Assembly (NCBI RefSeq): GCF_051962475.1
Contig: NZ_JBQCCF010000047.1
Span: forward strand, 44,784-108,783
DNA length: 64,000 bases
Source: Dyella_A sp051962475
Lineage (GTDB): Bacteria > Pseudomonadota > Gammaproteobacteria > Xanthomonadales > Rhodanobacteraceae
Reading direction: 5' to 3'
Under the pieces are notes generated by a model. The model saw nothing but the letters and a program-made list of their open reading frames with translations. It made no database searches and had not been told where the DNA came from. Position numbers and translations under genes: made by a program. Shown here piece after piece: positions 1 through 10,860 of the stretch. The first letter of the stretch is position 1; every line of letters starts with the position of its first letter.

Positions 1-516
1 GCGATCGAGCGCGCCGATGCAGTACTGGTGCAGATGGAGATTCCGCTGGAGTCGGTAGAAGCCACGGTGCGGCTGGGCCACCGCCTGGGCGTGCCGGTGA
101 TCCTCAATCCCGCCCCAGCGCAGCCGCTGCCGCGCGACTGGCTTGCGCTAGCAAGCTACCTCACGCCGAACCAGCATGAGCTGGCCACCGTACTGGGCGC
201 CGATGCGGGCGATGACTTCCGTGCGCTGATGCGGCGCGCGCCGTGCCCGGTGGTGCTCACCCGCGGCGGCGAGGGTGCGTGGTACCGCGACGATGGCGAT
301 CCGCAGCACCAGGTCGGCTTTGCGGTTCCCGTGGTCGACACCACCGGGGCTGGCGACACCTTCAACGGCGCGCTGGCGGTCTATCTGCGCGAGGGCTTGC
401 AGCAGGCCGTGCGCAAGGCCTGCGCTGCGGCCGCGCTGTCGGTGACCCGGCTCGGCGCGCAGGGCGGCATGCCCCACGCGGCCGAGGTCGACGCGCTGCT
501 CACGCGATCGAGCTGA
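1..516 (+). CDS. rbsK: Ribokinase (PfkB sugar kinase), 5' end outside window
   Basis: ATP-dependent cytoplasmic kinase that phosphorylates ribose at O5 to feed the pentose phosphate pathway. The reading frame is open from base 1, so only the C-terminal 171 residues are present, a bit over half of a usual enzyme of about 300. Visible family features, in order, are NPAPA, TPNQHE, LTRGGEG and the PfkB signature DTTGAGDTFNGAL, which carries the anion hole and catalytic Asp. It converges on mnmE: its stop ends one base before the mnmE stop begins. The PfkB family call is secure; ribose as the exact substrate rests on the overall pattern. Confidence 0.88.
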   Translation, partial: AIERADAVLVQMEIPLESVEATVRLGHRLGVPVILNPAPAQPLPRDWLALASYLTPNQHELATVLGADAGDDFRALMRRAPCPVVLTRGGEGAWYRDDGDPQHQVGFAVPVVDTTGAGDTFNGALAVYLREGLQQAVRKACAAAALSVTRLGAQGGMPHAAEVDALLTRSS

Positions 517-1863
517 TCACTTGCCGATGCAGAACGAACCGAAGATCGCACCGAGCAGGTCGTCGCTGGTGTAGCTGCCGGTGATTTCGCCCAGCGCGTG
601 CTGCGCCTGGCGCAGCTCCTCGGCGGCCAGTTCGCCGGCGCGGGTGGCCGTCAGCACCGCGGCGGCGTGCTCCAGGTGTTTCCCCACCTGCTGCAGGGCC
701 AGCACGTGGCGACGCCGCGCGCTGAACGCGCCCTCGCCGCCGCCGGCGGCGGCCAACTCGCGCAGGCGAACGCGCAGGGCGTCGAGGTTCTCGCCGGTGC
801 GCGCGGACAGCCACAGGGTGCCCGCTGCGTCCGCTTCGTGTGCGCCCAGCGCGCCGTCGCGGTCGATCTTGTTGACGACGATCAGCCGCACCACCGCATC
901 GGGCAGATCCGCCAGCAGTGCGAGGTCGTCGGCCCAATGCGCCTGTTCGGTGACCAGCAGCGCCACATCGGCCTGGGCCAGTTCCTGCTGTGCGCGGCGC
1001 ACCCCTTCGCGCTCGACGACGTCATCGGTATCGCGCAAGCCGGCGGTGTCGGCCAGTTCGAGCGTCACGCCATCGAGCTGCACGCTTTCGCGCAGCACGT
1101 CGCGGGTGGTGCCGGCGATCGGGGTGACGATCGCGCGATCGCGGCCGGCCAGCGCATTGAGCAGGCTGGACTTGCCCGCATTCGGGCGGCCGATGATCGC
1201 CACCCGCAACCCGTCGCTCAGGCGCACGCCGCGCTCGGTCTCGCGCAACAGTTGCGCATGCTCCTCGCGTAGCGCATCCAGTTGCCGGGTGATGGCCGGG
1301 TCGGCGAGGAAATCGATCTCCTCCTCGGGAAAATCGATGGCGGCCTCCACGTGCACGCGCAGCGCGATCAGCGCATCGAGCAGGTGCTGCACGCGCCGCG
1401 AGAACGCGCCTTCCATTGACTGCAGCGCCGCGCGGGCGGCCAGCTGCGAGCGGGCCGCAATGAGATCGGCCACCGCCTCGGCCTGGACCAGATCGAGCTT
1501 GCCATTGAGGAAGGCGCGCTCGGTGAATTCGCCCGGCCGCGCCAGCCGCGCGCCCAGCTCGCACACGCGGCGCAGCAGCGCATCGAGCAACACCGCGCTG
1601 CCGTGGACCTGCAACTCGAGCACGTGTTCACCGGTGTAGGACGCCGGTGCGGGGAAGTGCAGCAGCAGGCCTCGATCGATCAGCGCACCGTCGCGATCGC
1701 GCAGGGCGAGGAAGTGCGCGTGACGTGGCAACGGCATACGGCCGAGCAGGGCGCTGGCGATGTCCGGCACGGCCGGACCGGAGACCCGCACCACGCCTAC
1801 GCCCGCAGCCCCCGAAGCCGTGGCGATGGCGGCGATGGTGTCGACGGTCGCGGCATCACTCAC
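517..1863 (-). CDS. mnmE: tRNA uridine-5-carboxymethylaminomethyl modification GTPase MnmE
   Basis: Works with MnmG to make the cmnm5 modification on U34 of tRNAs reading split codon boxes. The 448-residue length is normal. An N-terminal folate-binding domain is followed by a helical domain with an inserted G domain: GRPNAGKSS (P-loop), DTAGLRDT (G3) and NKID (G4). The protein ends in CIGK, the family's catalytic C-terminal motif with its essential Cys. The start is GTG and gives the expected N-terminus (SDAATVDTIAAIATA). It is the last gene of the leftward rpmH-rnpA-yidC-mnmE group next to the origin, an arrangement conserved in gammaproteobacteria. Confidence 0.97.
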   Translation of the reverse strand: MSDAATVDTIAAIATASGAAGVGVVRVSGPAVPDIASALLGRMPLPRHAHFLALRDRDGALIDRGLLLHFPAPASYTGEHVLELQVHGSAVLLDALLRRVCELGARLARPGEFTERAFLNGKLDLVQAEAVADLIAARSQLAARAALQSMEGAFSRRVQHLLDALIALRVHVEAAIDFPEEEIDFLADPAITRQLDALREEHAQLLRETERGVRLSDGLRVAIIGRPNAGKSSLLNALAGRDRAIVTPIAGTTRDVLRESVQLDGVTLELADTAGLRDTDDVVEREGVRRAQQELAQADVALLVTEQAHWADDLALLADLPDAVVRLIVVNKIDRDGALGAHEADAAGTLWLSARTGENLDALRVRLRELAAAGGGEGAFSARRRHVLALQQVGKHLEHAAAVLTATRAGELAAEELRQAQHALGEITGSYTSDDLLGAIFGSFCIGK

Positions 1864-1914
1864 GCAGCGTCACTCCCGGCCGCCCGCTGCGGCGTGCGGC
1901 GGGCGTAAATGCAA

Positions 1915-3636
1915 TCAGCCCTTGGCGATCGCCTGGCCCTTGGCGGCCTCGGCGCGATCAATGCGGCGGGTCACCCACCACTGCTGGGCCAGACGGCACA
2001 GGCCGTTGACGATGTAGTACACCACCAGGCCGGCCGGGAAGAAGGCGAACATCACCGCGAACATCAGCGGCATGAACTTCATCATCTTCGCCTGGGTCGG
2101 ATCCATGCCCGGCTGCTGCGGCATCATCCACTGGGTGGCAAGCATCACCAGCACGTAGATCGCCGGCAGCACGAAGTACGGATCGGCCGCCGACAGGTCG
2201 TGGATCCAGCCGATGAACGGTGCCTGGCGAAGCTCGACGCTCTCGCGCAGCACCGTGTACAGGGCGAAGAAGATCGGGATCGTGATCAGCACCGGCAGGC
2301 AGCCGGCGACCGGGTTGATCTTCTCCTTCTTGTACAGCTCCATCATCGCCTGCTGCATCTTCTGCTTGTCGTCGCCGTAACGCTCCTTGAGCGCATCCAT
2401 CCGCGGCTTGAGCTTGCGCATGCGCGCGGCGGAAACGTACTGCGCCTCGCTGAGCTTGTAGATGGCCACGTTGATCAGCAGCACCAGCAGGATGATCGCG
2501 AAGCCCCAGTTGCCCGAGAACTTGTGCAGCTGGTTGAGGATCCAGTGCAGCGGGCTGGCGACGATCGAGAACATGCCGTAGTCGAGCGTGAGCTCCAGCC
2601 CCGGCGCGATGGCGGCAAGCTTTTCGCGCAACTTCGGACCCACGTAGAGACGAGCGGCGCTGGTGCCCTGCTGGCCCGGCGCGACGGTGATGCTCGGCCC
2701 CATGTCGCGGATCAGGTAGCGCGGGCCGTCTTGGTCCTTGATCACGGCGGTGGAGAAGGTTTCCGCATCGTTCGCCGGCGGCAGCCAGGCGGTGACGAAG
2801 TAGTGCTGCTCCATCGCGGTCCAGCCGCCGGTGATGGCGAGGTTCAGCGGCTCCTTCTCGAATTTGTCGAAGGGCAGCTTGTCGAACTTCTTTTCCGGGC
2901 TGTACCACGCCACGCCAAAGAAGCTGTAGCGCGACTGGTCGGAGAACTTCTCCAGGAAATTGCTGTGCACCGGCGGCGGCGGCACCACGCGCTGCAGCTG
3001 GCGGTAGGCGTTGCCGGTCCACGGTTTGGCGCTGCCGTTGTCGATCTGCTGCGAGAGATCCACCACATAACTGCCGCGATGCACGGTGTAGCGCTTGGTC
3101 ACGCGCACGCCGGAGGGATCGGTCCAGACCAGATCCACTTTCAGCGCGTCCTGGCCCTTGTCGAGCGTGTAACTGGTGGCGCTGGCCTGGAACAGGGCAC
3201 GATGGTCCGGGGCCGGGCCGTTGGCGCTGATCAGGCCATCCTGCGCGGCGAAGAAATGCGTGGCGCTGTCGTCGAGCAGGCGGATCGGCGCGGGATCGGG
3301 ATTCTTCTTCGTGCGCGGCGTCACCGGGTAGTTAAGCAACTCCGAGCGCACCAGGCTGCCGCCACGCGTGTCGATGGTCAGGCGCAGCACGTCGGTGGTG
3401 ACGGTGACCAGCTGACCGGCCGGCGCGGAGCCTCCTGTCGCCGAGGGAATGGCCGGCGTCGGCGCGCTCGCACCGGGCACGCTGCCATCGGCGGCAGCAG
3501 CGCTGGATGCGGCACCGGCGGTGGTGGCAGCGGCCGGCACCGGCGGCTGCGGACCGTAGTCTTTCTCCCAGGCGTTCCACAGCAGGTACGCCACGGCAAC
3601 CATGGCGAAAAGGAGGAAGGTGCGCGTTTGATTCAT
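1915..3636 (-). CDS. yidC: Membrane protein insertase YidC
   Basis: Inner-membrane insertase that folds and inserts membrane proteins alone or with SecYEG. The protein has 573 residues. An N-terminal anchor (MNQTRTFLLFAMVAVAYLLW) is followed by an Ala/Pro-rich linker, a large periplasmic beta domain (about 60-340), and the conserved five-helix core with its positively charged cytoplasmic loop (about 350-560). The short lysine-containing tail is typical of Gram-negative YidC. It lies between rnpA and mnmE. The small yidD gene often found between rnpA and yidC does not fit in the 61-base gap here. Confidence 0.97.
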   Translation of the reverse strand: MNQTRTFLLFAMVAVAYLLWNAWEKDYGPQPPVPAAATTAGAASSAAAADGSVPGASAPTPAIPSATGGSAPAGQLVTVTTDVLRLTIDTRGGSLVRSELLNYPVTPRTKKNPDPAPIRLLDDSATHFFAAQDGLISANGPAPDHRALFQASATSYTLDKGQDALKVDLVWTDPSGVRVTKRYTVHRGSYVVDLSQQIDNGSAKPWTGNAYRQLQRVVPPPPVHSNFLEKFSDQSRYSFFGVAWYSPEKKFDKLPFDKFEKEPLNLAITGGWTAMEQHYFVTAWLPPANDAETFSTAVIKDQDGPRYLIRDMGPSITVAPGQQGTSAARLYVGPKLREKLAAIAPGLELTLDYGMFSIVASPLHWILNQLHKFSGNWGFAIILLVLLINVAIYKLSEAQYVSAARMRKLKPRMDALKERYGDDKQKMQQAMMELYKKEKINPVAGCLPVLITIPIFFALYTVLRESVELRQAPFIGWIHDLSAADPYFVLPAIYVLVMLATQWMMPQQPGMDPTQAKMMKFMPLMFAVMFAFFPAGLVVYYIVNGLCRLAQQWWVTRRIDRAEAAKGQAIAKG

Positions 3637-3697
3637 CGCGGGGCAGATCCGGTGGTCACCGCGCCGACGCGCAGCGAAAGGACGGGAGAGAAGAAGG

Positions 3698-4078
3698 TCA
3701 ACGCTCGATTGTGCCGGCGGCGGGAGCGCGCTTCAACGGCGCAAGCTTGCGCCACAGCGCATCGAGCTCGGCCAGCAGCTCGGTGCCGGGGAGACCGGCG
3801 GCCTGTTCACGCGCCATCAGCACCAGGTCGACGGCGGGCAGGTCATGGCGAATACGTCGGAACGACTCGCGGGCCAGGCGCTTGATGCGGTTGCGTTCCA
3901 CGGCACGCTTGGACACGCGCTTGGAGATGGCCAGGCCCATGCGCGCATGGCCGAGCTCGTTCTGGCGATAGCGCACAGAAAAACAGCGGCCGCCGAAGCG
4001 GCCGCTGGCTTGACGCAAGGCGGCGAAGTCACCGGCGCGGCACAGCCGCGCCTCGCGCGGCAAGCCGGCGGCACGCAC
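3698..4078 (-). CDS. rnpA: Ribonuclease P protein component
   Basis: Basic protein subunit that helps the RNase P RNA bind and cleave pre-tRNA leaders. The diagnostic basic motif RNRIKRLARESFR lies in the middle of the protein, after the LPREARL N-terminal element. No ATG is available. GTG at 4076-4078 is the best start, 14 bases past the rpmH stop, and gives 126 residues, normal for RnpA. An alternative TTG lies a few codons downstream. The gene is probably co-transcribed and translationally linked with rpmH. Confidence 0.93.
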   Translation of the reverse strand: MRAAGLPREARLCRAGDFAALRQASGRFGGRCFSVRYRQNELGHARMGLAISKRVSKRAVERNRIKRLARESFRRIRHDLPAVDLVLMAREQAAGLPGTELLAELDALWRKLAPLKRAPAAGTIER

Positions 4079-4092
4079 GATCAGCGCGCCGC

Positions 4093-4227
4093 TTACGGGA
4101 TCAGGCGCTTGCGACCCTTGGCACGACGCGCATTGAGTACCTTGCGACCGTCGGCCGTGGCCATGCGGGCACGAAAGCCGTGGGTGCGGGCGCGCTTGAG
4201 CTTGCTGGGCTGGAAGGTCCGCTTCAT
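4093..4227 (-). CDS. rpmH: 50S ribosomal protein L34
   Basis: Small basic protein of the large ribosomal subunit. The 44 residues begin MKRTFQPSKLKR and contain THGFRARMAT, the L34 signature. A strong ribosome-binding site (AGGAGG) precedes the ATG. It is the first gene of the leftward group diverging from dnaA, and its promoter must lie in the 200 bases shared with dnaA. Confidence 0.98.
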   Translation of the reverse strand: MKRTFQPSKLKRARTHGFRARMATADGRKVLNARRAKGRKRLIP

Positions 4228-4334
4228 GGCTTCCTCCTGAGTAAGTTGAGAAAAAGGTTGAAAAGTATGCGGAACAAAGCGGTGCGCTGTCAATTGTTGC
4301 GCCCGCGACGCGCTCTATCTCCTGTGGACAGGGG

Positions 4335-4343
4335 TGTGGATAA
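4335..4343 (-). promoter_or_regulatory. DnaA box between rpmH and dnaA
   Basis: TGTGGATAA here is the exact reverse complement of the high-affinity DnaA box TTATCCACA. A weaker relative (TGTGGACAG) lies just upstream at 4323-4331. The position, about 90 bases before dnaA, fits either dnaA autoregulation or part of a bipartite origin. Which of these applies is inferred. Confidence 0.75.
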
Positions 4344-4427
4344 AGGTGCCAAACCCGGTGGACGGTACTGCTAGACTTGCCGGCCCACCCCGCGCGAAAG
4401 CGCCCCAGCCGTGGTTGAAAAGCATTC

Positions 4428-5777
4428 ATGAGTGATCTTTGGCGGCGCTGTCTGGAGCGTCTGGACGGCGAGCTTGGCGCCGAGGAACTGCATACCTGGT
4501 TGATGCCCCTGCAGGCTCGTGACGAGAACACGGGGCTGCAGTTGTTCGCGCCCAATCCGTACACGCTCGACACGGTGCGCGACCGCTACCTGCCGCTGAT
4601 CGAGAGCGTACTGCAGCAGCTGACCGGACATGCGCTGACGGTGCGTCTGGAAGTGGGCTCGAGCGCGCCCCGCGCGGCGCCGAGCCGGCCGGCGAGCGCG
4701 CCCACGGCGGCGCGGGCAACGGCTGGCGTCGCCGCGCCGGCACCGGCTACCCAGTTCAGCCATAACCTGGACCCGCACTACACCTTCGAAACCTTCGTCG
4801 AGGGCAAATCCAACCAGCTGGGCAAAGCCGCCGCGATGCAGGTGGCCACCAATCCGGGCCGGGCCTACAACCCGTTGCTGCTGTACGGCGGCACCGGGCT
4901 GGGCAAGACCCACCTGATGCACGCCGCCGGCAACCTGATGCGCGAGCGCAATCCGGACTTCAAGGTGTTGTACCTGCGTTCGGAGCAGTTCGTCGGCTCG
5001 ATGATCGAGGCGCTGCGCGCCAAGAGCATGGACCAGTTCAAGCAGCGCTTCCGTTCGGTCGATGCGCTGCTGATCGACGACATCCAGTTCTTCGCCGGCA
5101 AGGACACCACGCAGGAAGAGTTCTTCCACACCTTCAATGCGTTGTTCGAGTCCAAGCAGCAGATCATCCTCACCTGCGACCGCTACCCGAAGGAAGTGGA
5201 CAAGCTCGAGCCGCGGCTGAAGTCGCGCCTGGGCTGGGGCTTGTCGGTGGCGATCGAGCCGCCGGATTTCGAGACCCGCGCGGCAATTCTCCTGTCCAAG
5301 GCGCAGGACAAGGGCGTGGAGGTGAGCGAGAGCGTGGCGATGCTGTTGGCCAAGCGCATCCGCTCCAACGTGCGCGATCTCGAGGGCGCGCTCAACACGC
5401 TGGCGGCCAAGGCGAACTTCTTCCGCCGTCCGATCACCACCGACTTCGCCGAGGAAACGCTGCGCGACTTGCTGGCTACGCACGCCCAGGCAGTGACGAT
5501 TCCGAACATCCAGAAGATCGTGGGCGAATATTTCAACGTGCGCTTGCAGGACCTGCTGTCCAAGCGGCGAGTGCGCTCGCTCGCGCGCCCGCGACAGATG
5601 GCGATGGCGCTGGCCAAGGAACTCACCGAGCACAGCTTGCCGGAGATCGGCGAGGCCTTCGGTGGGCGCGACCACACTACCGTGCTGCACGCCTGCCGCA
5701 CCATCAAGAAGCTCAGCGAGACCGATGCGCGCATGCGTCAGGACTGGGAGCAGCTGATCCGAACCCTCACCGGTTGA
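4428..5777 (+). CDS. dnaA: Chromosomal replication initiator protein DnaA
   Basis: AAA+ ATPase that binds DnaA boxes, melts the origin and loads the replicative helicase. The 449 residues show an N-terminal DnaB/DiaA-interaction domain (about 1-80), an Ala/Pro-rich linker, and the AAA+ core. The core carries Walker A GGTGLGKTH near residue 155 and Walker B LLIDDIQF. The C-terminal helix-turn-helix carries the DnaA signature GGRDHTTVLHACRTI. The ATG is well placed and the N-terminus (MSDLWRRCLERL) is typical. DnaA boxes flank it on both sides. Confidence 0.98.
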   Translation: MSDLWRRCLERLDGELGAEELHTWLMPLQARDENTGLQLFAPNPYTLDTVRDRYLPLIESVLQQLTGHALTVRLEVGSSAPRAAPSRPASAPTAARATAGVAAPAPATQFSHNLDPHYTFETFVEGKSNQLGKAAAMQVATNPGRAYNPLLLYGGTGLGKTHLMHAAGNLMRERNPDFKVLYLRSEQFVGSMIEALRAKSMDQFKQRFRSVDALLIDDIQFFAGKDTTQEEFFHTFNALFESKQQIILTCDRYPKEVDKLEPRLKSRLGWGLSVAIEPPDFETRAAILLSKAQDKGVEVSESVAMLLAKRIRSNVRDLEGALNTLAAKANFFRRPITTDFAEETLRDLLATHAQAVTIPNIQKIVGEYFNVRLQDLLSKRRVRSLARPRQMAMALAKELTEHSLPEIGEAFGGRDHTTVLHACRTIKKLSETDARMRQDWEQLIRTLTG

Positions 5778-5826
5778 TATGGCGGAAGGCTGGCGACACA
5801 AGTTCTTGATAAGCCGGGTTGGAAGC

Positions 5827-5835
5827 TGTGGATAA
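5827..5835 (-). promoter_or_regulatory. DnaA box
   Basis: TGTGGATAA is an exact DnaA box on the minus strand. It lies 50 bases past the dnaA stop and faces a second perfect box 25 bases further on. Confidence 0.8.
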
Positions 5836-5860
5836 GAGGGGGATGCTTTGGCACCGAAAT

Positions 5861-5869
5861 TTATCCACA
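5861..5869 (+). promoter_or_regulatory. DnaA box
   Basis: TTATCCACA is an exact consensus DnaA box on the plus strand, preceded by an AT-rich run (GAAAT). It pairs with the inverted box at 5827-5835. Confidence 0.82.
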
Positions 5870-6029
5870 ATTGGCGCACAGTCAGACCAAGGCGCCGGGC
5901 ACAGCTTCAGAAACGCCTATCGCATTGATTCGAAAGGCAAAAGATTGGTTTTGAGGCTTGTGCACCGCCTCAACAACAACAACCAGCCTTCTTTTAAAAA
6001 CAGAAAAGCAGTGTAGGGGACGCCCATTC

Positions 6030-7130
6030 ATGCAATTCAGCATCCAACGAGAAGCCCTGCTCAAGCCGCTTCAGCAGGTCGTGGGCGTCGTCGAACGTCG
6101 CCAGACCCTGCCGGTTCTTGCCAACCTGTTGGTTCGGGTTGCCGACGGCCGCGTTTCCCTCACCGGCACCGACCTGGAAGTGGAAATGGTCGCCGGCACG
6201 GCGGCGGATAAGCTGGCAGACGGTGAAGTCACCATCCCCGCTCGCAAGCTGTTCGATATCGTGCGCGCGCTGCCTGACGGAGCGCAGATCGAGCTGAAGC
6301 TCAACGGCGATCGCGTGGCGCTCAACGCGGGTCGCAGCCGCTTCACCCTGGCGACCTTGCCCGCGTCGGAGTTTCCGACCATCGACGAGATCGAACTGGT
6401 CGAAAAGGTCAGCCTGCCCGAAGAGGTACTCAAAGACCTGATGGAGCGCACGGCGTTCGCCATGGCCAACCAGGACGTGCGGTACTACCTCAACGGCATG
6501 CTGCTCGACCTGCAGGAACACACCCTACGCTGCGTGGCTACCGACGGCCACCGGCTGGCGCTGAAGGAGACGCAGCTTGAGAGCTCCGTTTCGGCACGGC
6601 GACAGATCATCATTCCGCGCAAGGGCGTGAATGAACTGATCGGCCTGTTCGAGACCGGCGACGGCACGGTGGAGCTCGAGTTCGGCCGCAACCACCTGCG
6701 CGTGCGACGCGGCGAAGTGGTGTTCACGTCCAAGCTGATCGACGGCCGTTTCCCCGACTACGAGGCGGTGATTCCGCTCGGTGCGGACAAGCGCGCCACG
6801 CTCGATCGCGAAGTGCTGCGCGGTGCGCTGCAGCGCGCGGCGATTCTCTCCAACGAGAAGTACCGGGGCGTCAAGCTGGAGCTGTCGCCCGGCAAGCTGC
6901 GCATCGTGGCGCACAACCCGGAGCAGGAAGAAGCGGTGGAAGAGGTCGAGGCCGACACCTCGGTGTCCGATCTCGCTGTCGGTTTCAACGTCGGTTACCT
7001 GCTCGATGCGCTTGCTGCACTGCGCGGCGAACGCGCACGGCTGAACCTGCGCGATGCGCAGTCCAGCTGCCTGGTGCAGGAAGACGACAACGACCAGTCC
7101 CGGCACGTGATCATGCCGCTGCGTCTCTGA
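6030..7130 (+). CDS. dnaN: DNA polymerase III beta subunit (sliding clamp)
   Basis: Ring-shaped dimeric processivity clamp of the replicative polymerase. The 366 residues equal the E. coli length. The N-terminus MQFSIQREALLKPLQQ and the C-terminus MPLRL, which contributes to the client-binding pocket, are both typical. The start is the ATG at 6030, after GTGTAGGGGACGCC; a longer in-frame extension upstream runs into the origin and is unlikely to be translated. It is second in the dnaA-dnaN-recF-gyrB series. Confidence 0.98.
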   Translation: MQFSIQREALLKPLQQVVGVVERRQTLPVLANLLVRVADGRVSLTGTDLEVEMVAGTAADKLADGEVTIPARKLFDIVRALPDGAQIELKLNGDRVALNAGRSRFTLATLPASEFPTIDEIELVEKVSLPEEVLKDLMERTAFAMANQDVRYYLNGMLLDLQEHTLRCVATDGHRLALKETQLESSVSARRQIIIPRKGVNELIGLFETGDGTVELEFGRNHLRVRRGEVVFTSKLIDGRFPDYEAVIPLGADKRATLDREVLRGALQRAAILSNEKYRGVKLELSPGKLRIVAHNPEQEEAVEEVEADTSVSDLAVGFNVGYLLDALAALRGERARLNLRDAQSSCLVQEDDNDQSRHVIMPLRL

Positions 7131-7174
7131 CGCCGGAGCGCGTGCACTTCCCCCGCCGCACCTGCGCTGTCGCC

Positions 7175-7215
7175 GAACGCCGGAGCCGTCCTCAGACGCT
7201 CCGGCGTTCTTCTTT
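7175..7215 (+). terminator. Stem-loop between dnaN and recF
   Basis: A perfect 12-bp inverted repeat (GAACGCCGGAGC at 7175-7186 and its complement at 7198-7209) with an 11-base loop is followed by TTCTTT. It looks like a weak intrinsic terminator or attenuator, which would set recF expression below dnaN. Whether it terminates is not shown by the sequence. Confidence 0.5.
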
Positions 7216-7227
7216 GGGAGCGCTGTC

Positions 7228-8301
7228 ATGAGGCTGAGCCAGCTTCGTGTGCAGGGCTTGCGTTGCCTGGCGGACGTGAGTCTTGAGCTCGGTCCGGACG
7301 TCAACGTGTTCGTCGGTGCCAATGGTGCGGGAAAGACCAGCTTGCTCGAAGCGGTGTTCCTGCTTTCCCATGGACGCTCGTTTCGGGCAGGTGCCAGGGA
7401 TGCGCTGCTGCAAAGGGGAGCGGGTTCGCTATCGATCTATGCGGAGCTGACCAGTGCCGACTCCGCAGCGCTGCGGGTGGGACTCGGTCGGGAAGGGTCG
7501 CGCTGGCTGGCGCGGCTGGACGGGCAGACCGTGCCGATCTCCCAGCTGGTGAGTGCGTGCGCGGTGGTGAGTTTTGATCCGGGCTCGCATGCGTTGATCG
7601 CCGCGGGTGCCGAGGAGCGCAGGCGATTTCTCGACTGGGGCGTGTTCCACGTGGAACACGAATTCCTGGACCTTTGGCGCCGGTACCAGCGCGCTCTCAA
7701 ACAGCGCAACAGCCTGCTGCGGGCTGGAGAGCCGTTCGCGAATCTCTACGCCCCTTGGGAACAGGAGCTTGAGAGCACGGCGGAGCCGATCGGCACTTGG
7801 CGCGAGCGTTATGTGGACGAGTTGCGCGTCCTGGTGGCCGGATACGCTGCTCAGCTGGTGCCTGAGCTGGGCGCCGTCGATCTTCGCTATCGCCAGGGCT
7901 GGGGCGACGGTCTGGCGCTGGGGGAGGTGCTCGGAACCCAGCGTGGTCGCGACATGGCTCGCGGGCACACCACGCAAGGGGCTCATCGGGCGGACTGGAC
8001 GATAGCGTACGAGCATGCGCCTCTACGCGAGCATCTATCGCGTGGTCAGGAGAAGCTTACCGCCGTAGCTTGCCTGTTGGCTCAGGCGGAGCTCTATGCG
8101 ACGCATGCCGGTGAATGGCCCATCGTTTGTATCGACGATCTCGCCTCGGAACTGGATGCTCGCCACCAGGCGGCCCTTATCGATCAGCTTCGCGCCGCTA
8201 AGGCGCAGGTTCTTGTCACTGGCACCGATTGTCCGGTTGCATTGCGCTCCGATGCTCGCTTGTTCCACGTGGAACAGGGCAGGGTGAGCCCCCTGCTATA
8301 A
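7228..8301 (+). CDS. recF: DNA replication and repair protein RecF
   Basis: SMC-like ATPase that binds single/double-strand gap junctions and, with RecO and RecR, loads RecA on gapped DNA. The 357 residues carry Walker A GANGAGKTS at about 30-38, the ABC signature LSRGQEKL near 270 and Walker B CIDDLASELD near 300. The ATG follows TTGGGAGCG. Two exact parS palindromes are embedded in its coding sequence, both read in the same frame as Phe-His-Val-Glu. Confidence 0.96.
   Translation: MRLSQLRVQGLRCLADVSLELGPDVNVFVGANGAGKTSLLEAVFLLSHGRSFRAGARDALLQRGAGSLSIYAELTSADSAALRVGLGREGSRWLARLDGQTVPISQLVSACAVVSFDPGSHALIAAGAEERRRFLDWGVFHVEHEFLDLWRRYQRALKQRNSLLRAGEPFANLYAPWEQELESTAEPIGTWRERYVDELRVLVAGYAAQLVPELGAVDLRYRQGWGDGLALGEVLGTQRGRDMARGHTTQGAHRADWTIAYEHAPLREHLSRGQEKLTAVACLLAQAELYATHAGEWPIVCIDDLASELDARHQAALIDQLRAAKAQVLVTGTDCPVALRSDARLFHVEQGRVSPLL
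7643..7658. other. parS centromere site 1 (inside recF)
   Basis: TGTTCCACGTGGAACA is a perfect 16-bp palindrome identical to the ParB-binding parS consensus described for Pseudomonas. The symmetry extends to 20 bp (7641-7660). It lies roughly 1.7 kb from the dnaA-dnaN gap, where parS sites are expected. ParA/ParB are not encoded in this window. Confidence 0.88.
8261..8276. other. parS centromere site 2 (3' end of recF)
   Basis: A second exact copy of TGTTCCACGTGGAACA, 618 bases after the first and 25 bases before the end of recF. Two identical 16-bp palindromes in one gene are not expected by chance and mark the origin-proximal partition locus. Confidence 0.88.
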
Positions 8302-8377
8302 TTTATCGGTTAGACCCTAGCCGGCCCATCAAGGCGCCATGCCGGACGGGTTCCCGGCGCCGGAGATCAGTCACTGC

Positions 8378-10798
<2,421 letters not shown>

Positions 10799-10821
10799 CC
10801 GACATCGGCAGCGTATTATTA

Positions 10822-10860
10822 CGGCGGCGTTCATCCACGATGGCGCCGCCGCAAATTTTT
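10822..10860 (+). terminator. Probable rho-independent terminator after gyrB
   Basis: CGGCGGCG at 10822-10829 pairs with CGCCGCCG at 10844-10851 across a 14-base loop, followed by CAAATTTTT. It sits 24 bases after the gyrB stop, consistent with the end of the dnaA-gyrB series. Confidence 0.55.

Larger units (their letters stand above)
5778..6029. other. Candidate replication origin (oriC), dnaA-dnaN intergenic region
   Basis: A 252-base non-coding stretch between dnaA and dnaN with two exact, oppositely oriented DnaA boxes (5827-5835 and 5861-5869). An AT-rich tract near 5988-6010, including CTTTTAAAAA, could serve as the unwinding element. The leftward/rightward switch in gene direction is just upstream, between rpmH and dnaA. 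Because the rpmH-dnaA gap also has a DnaA box, the functional origin could include both gaps. A short open frame runs through here from 5819 but has no recognisable product. Confidence 0.7.

Noticed and set aside
1909..3885. A 658-codon open frame on the plus strand opposite yidC and rnpA
   Set aside because: It is His/Arg/Gln-rich nonsense created by high GC content and lies antisense to secure genes.
5819..6016. Small plus-strand open frame in the dnaA-dnaN gap
   Set aside because: It overlaps both DnaA boxes and the AT-rich tract, has no ribosome-binding site and no recognisable product.
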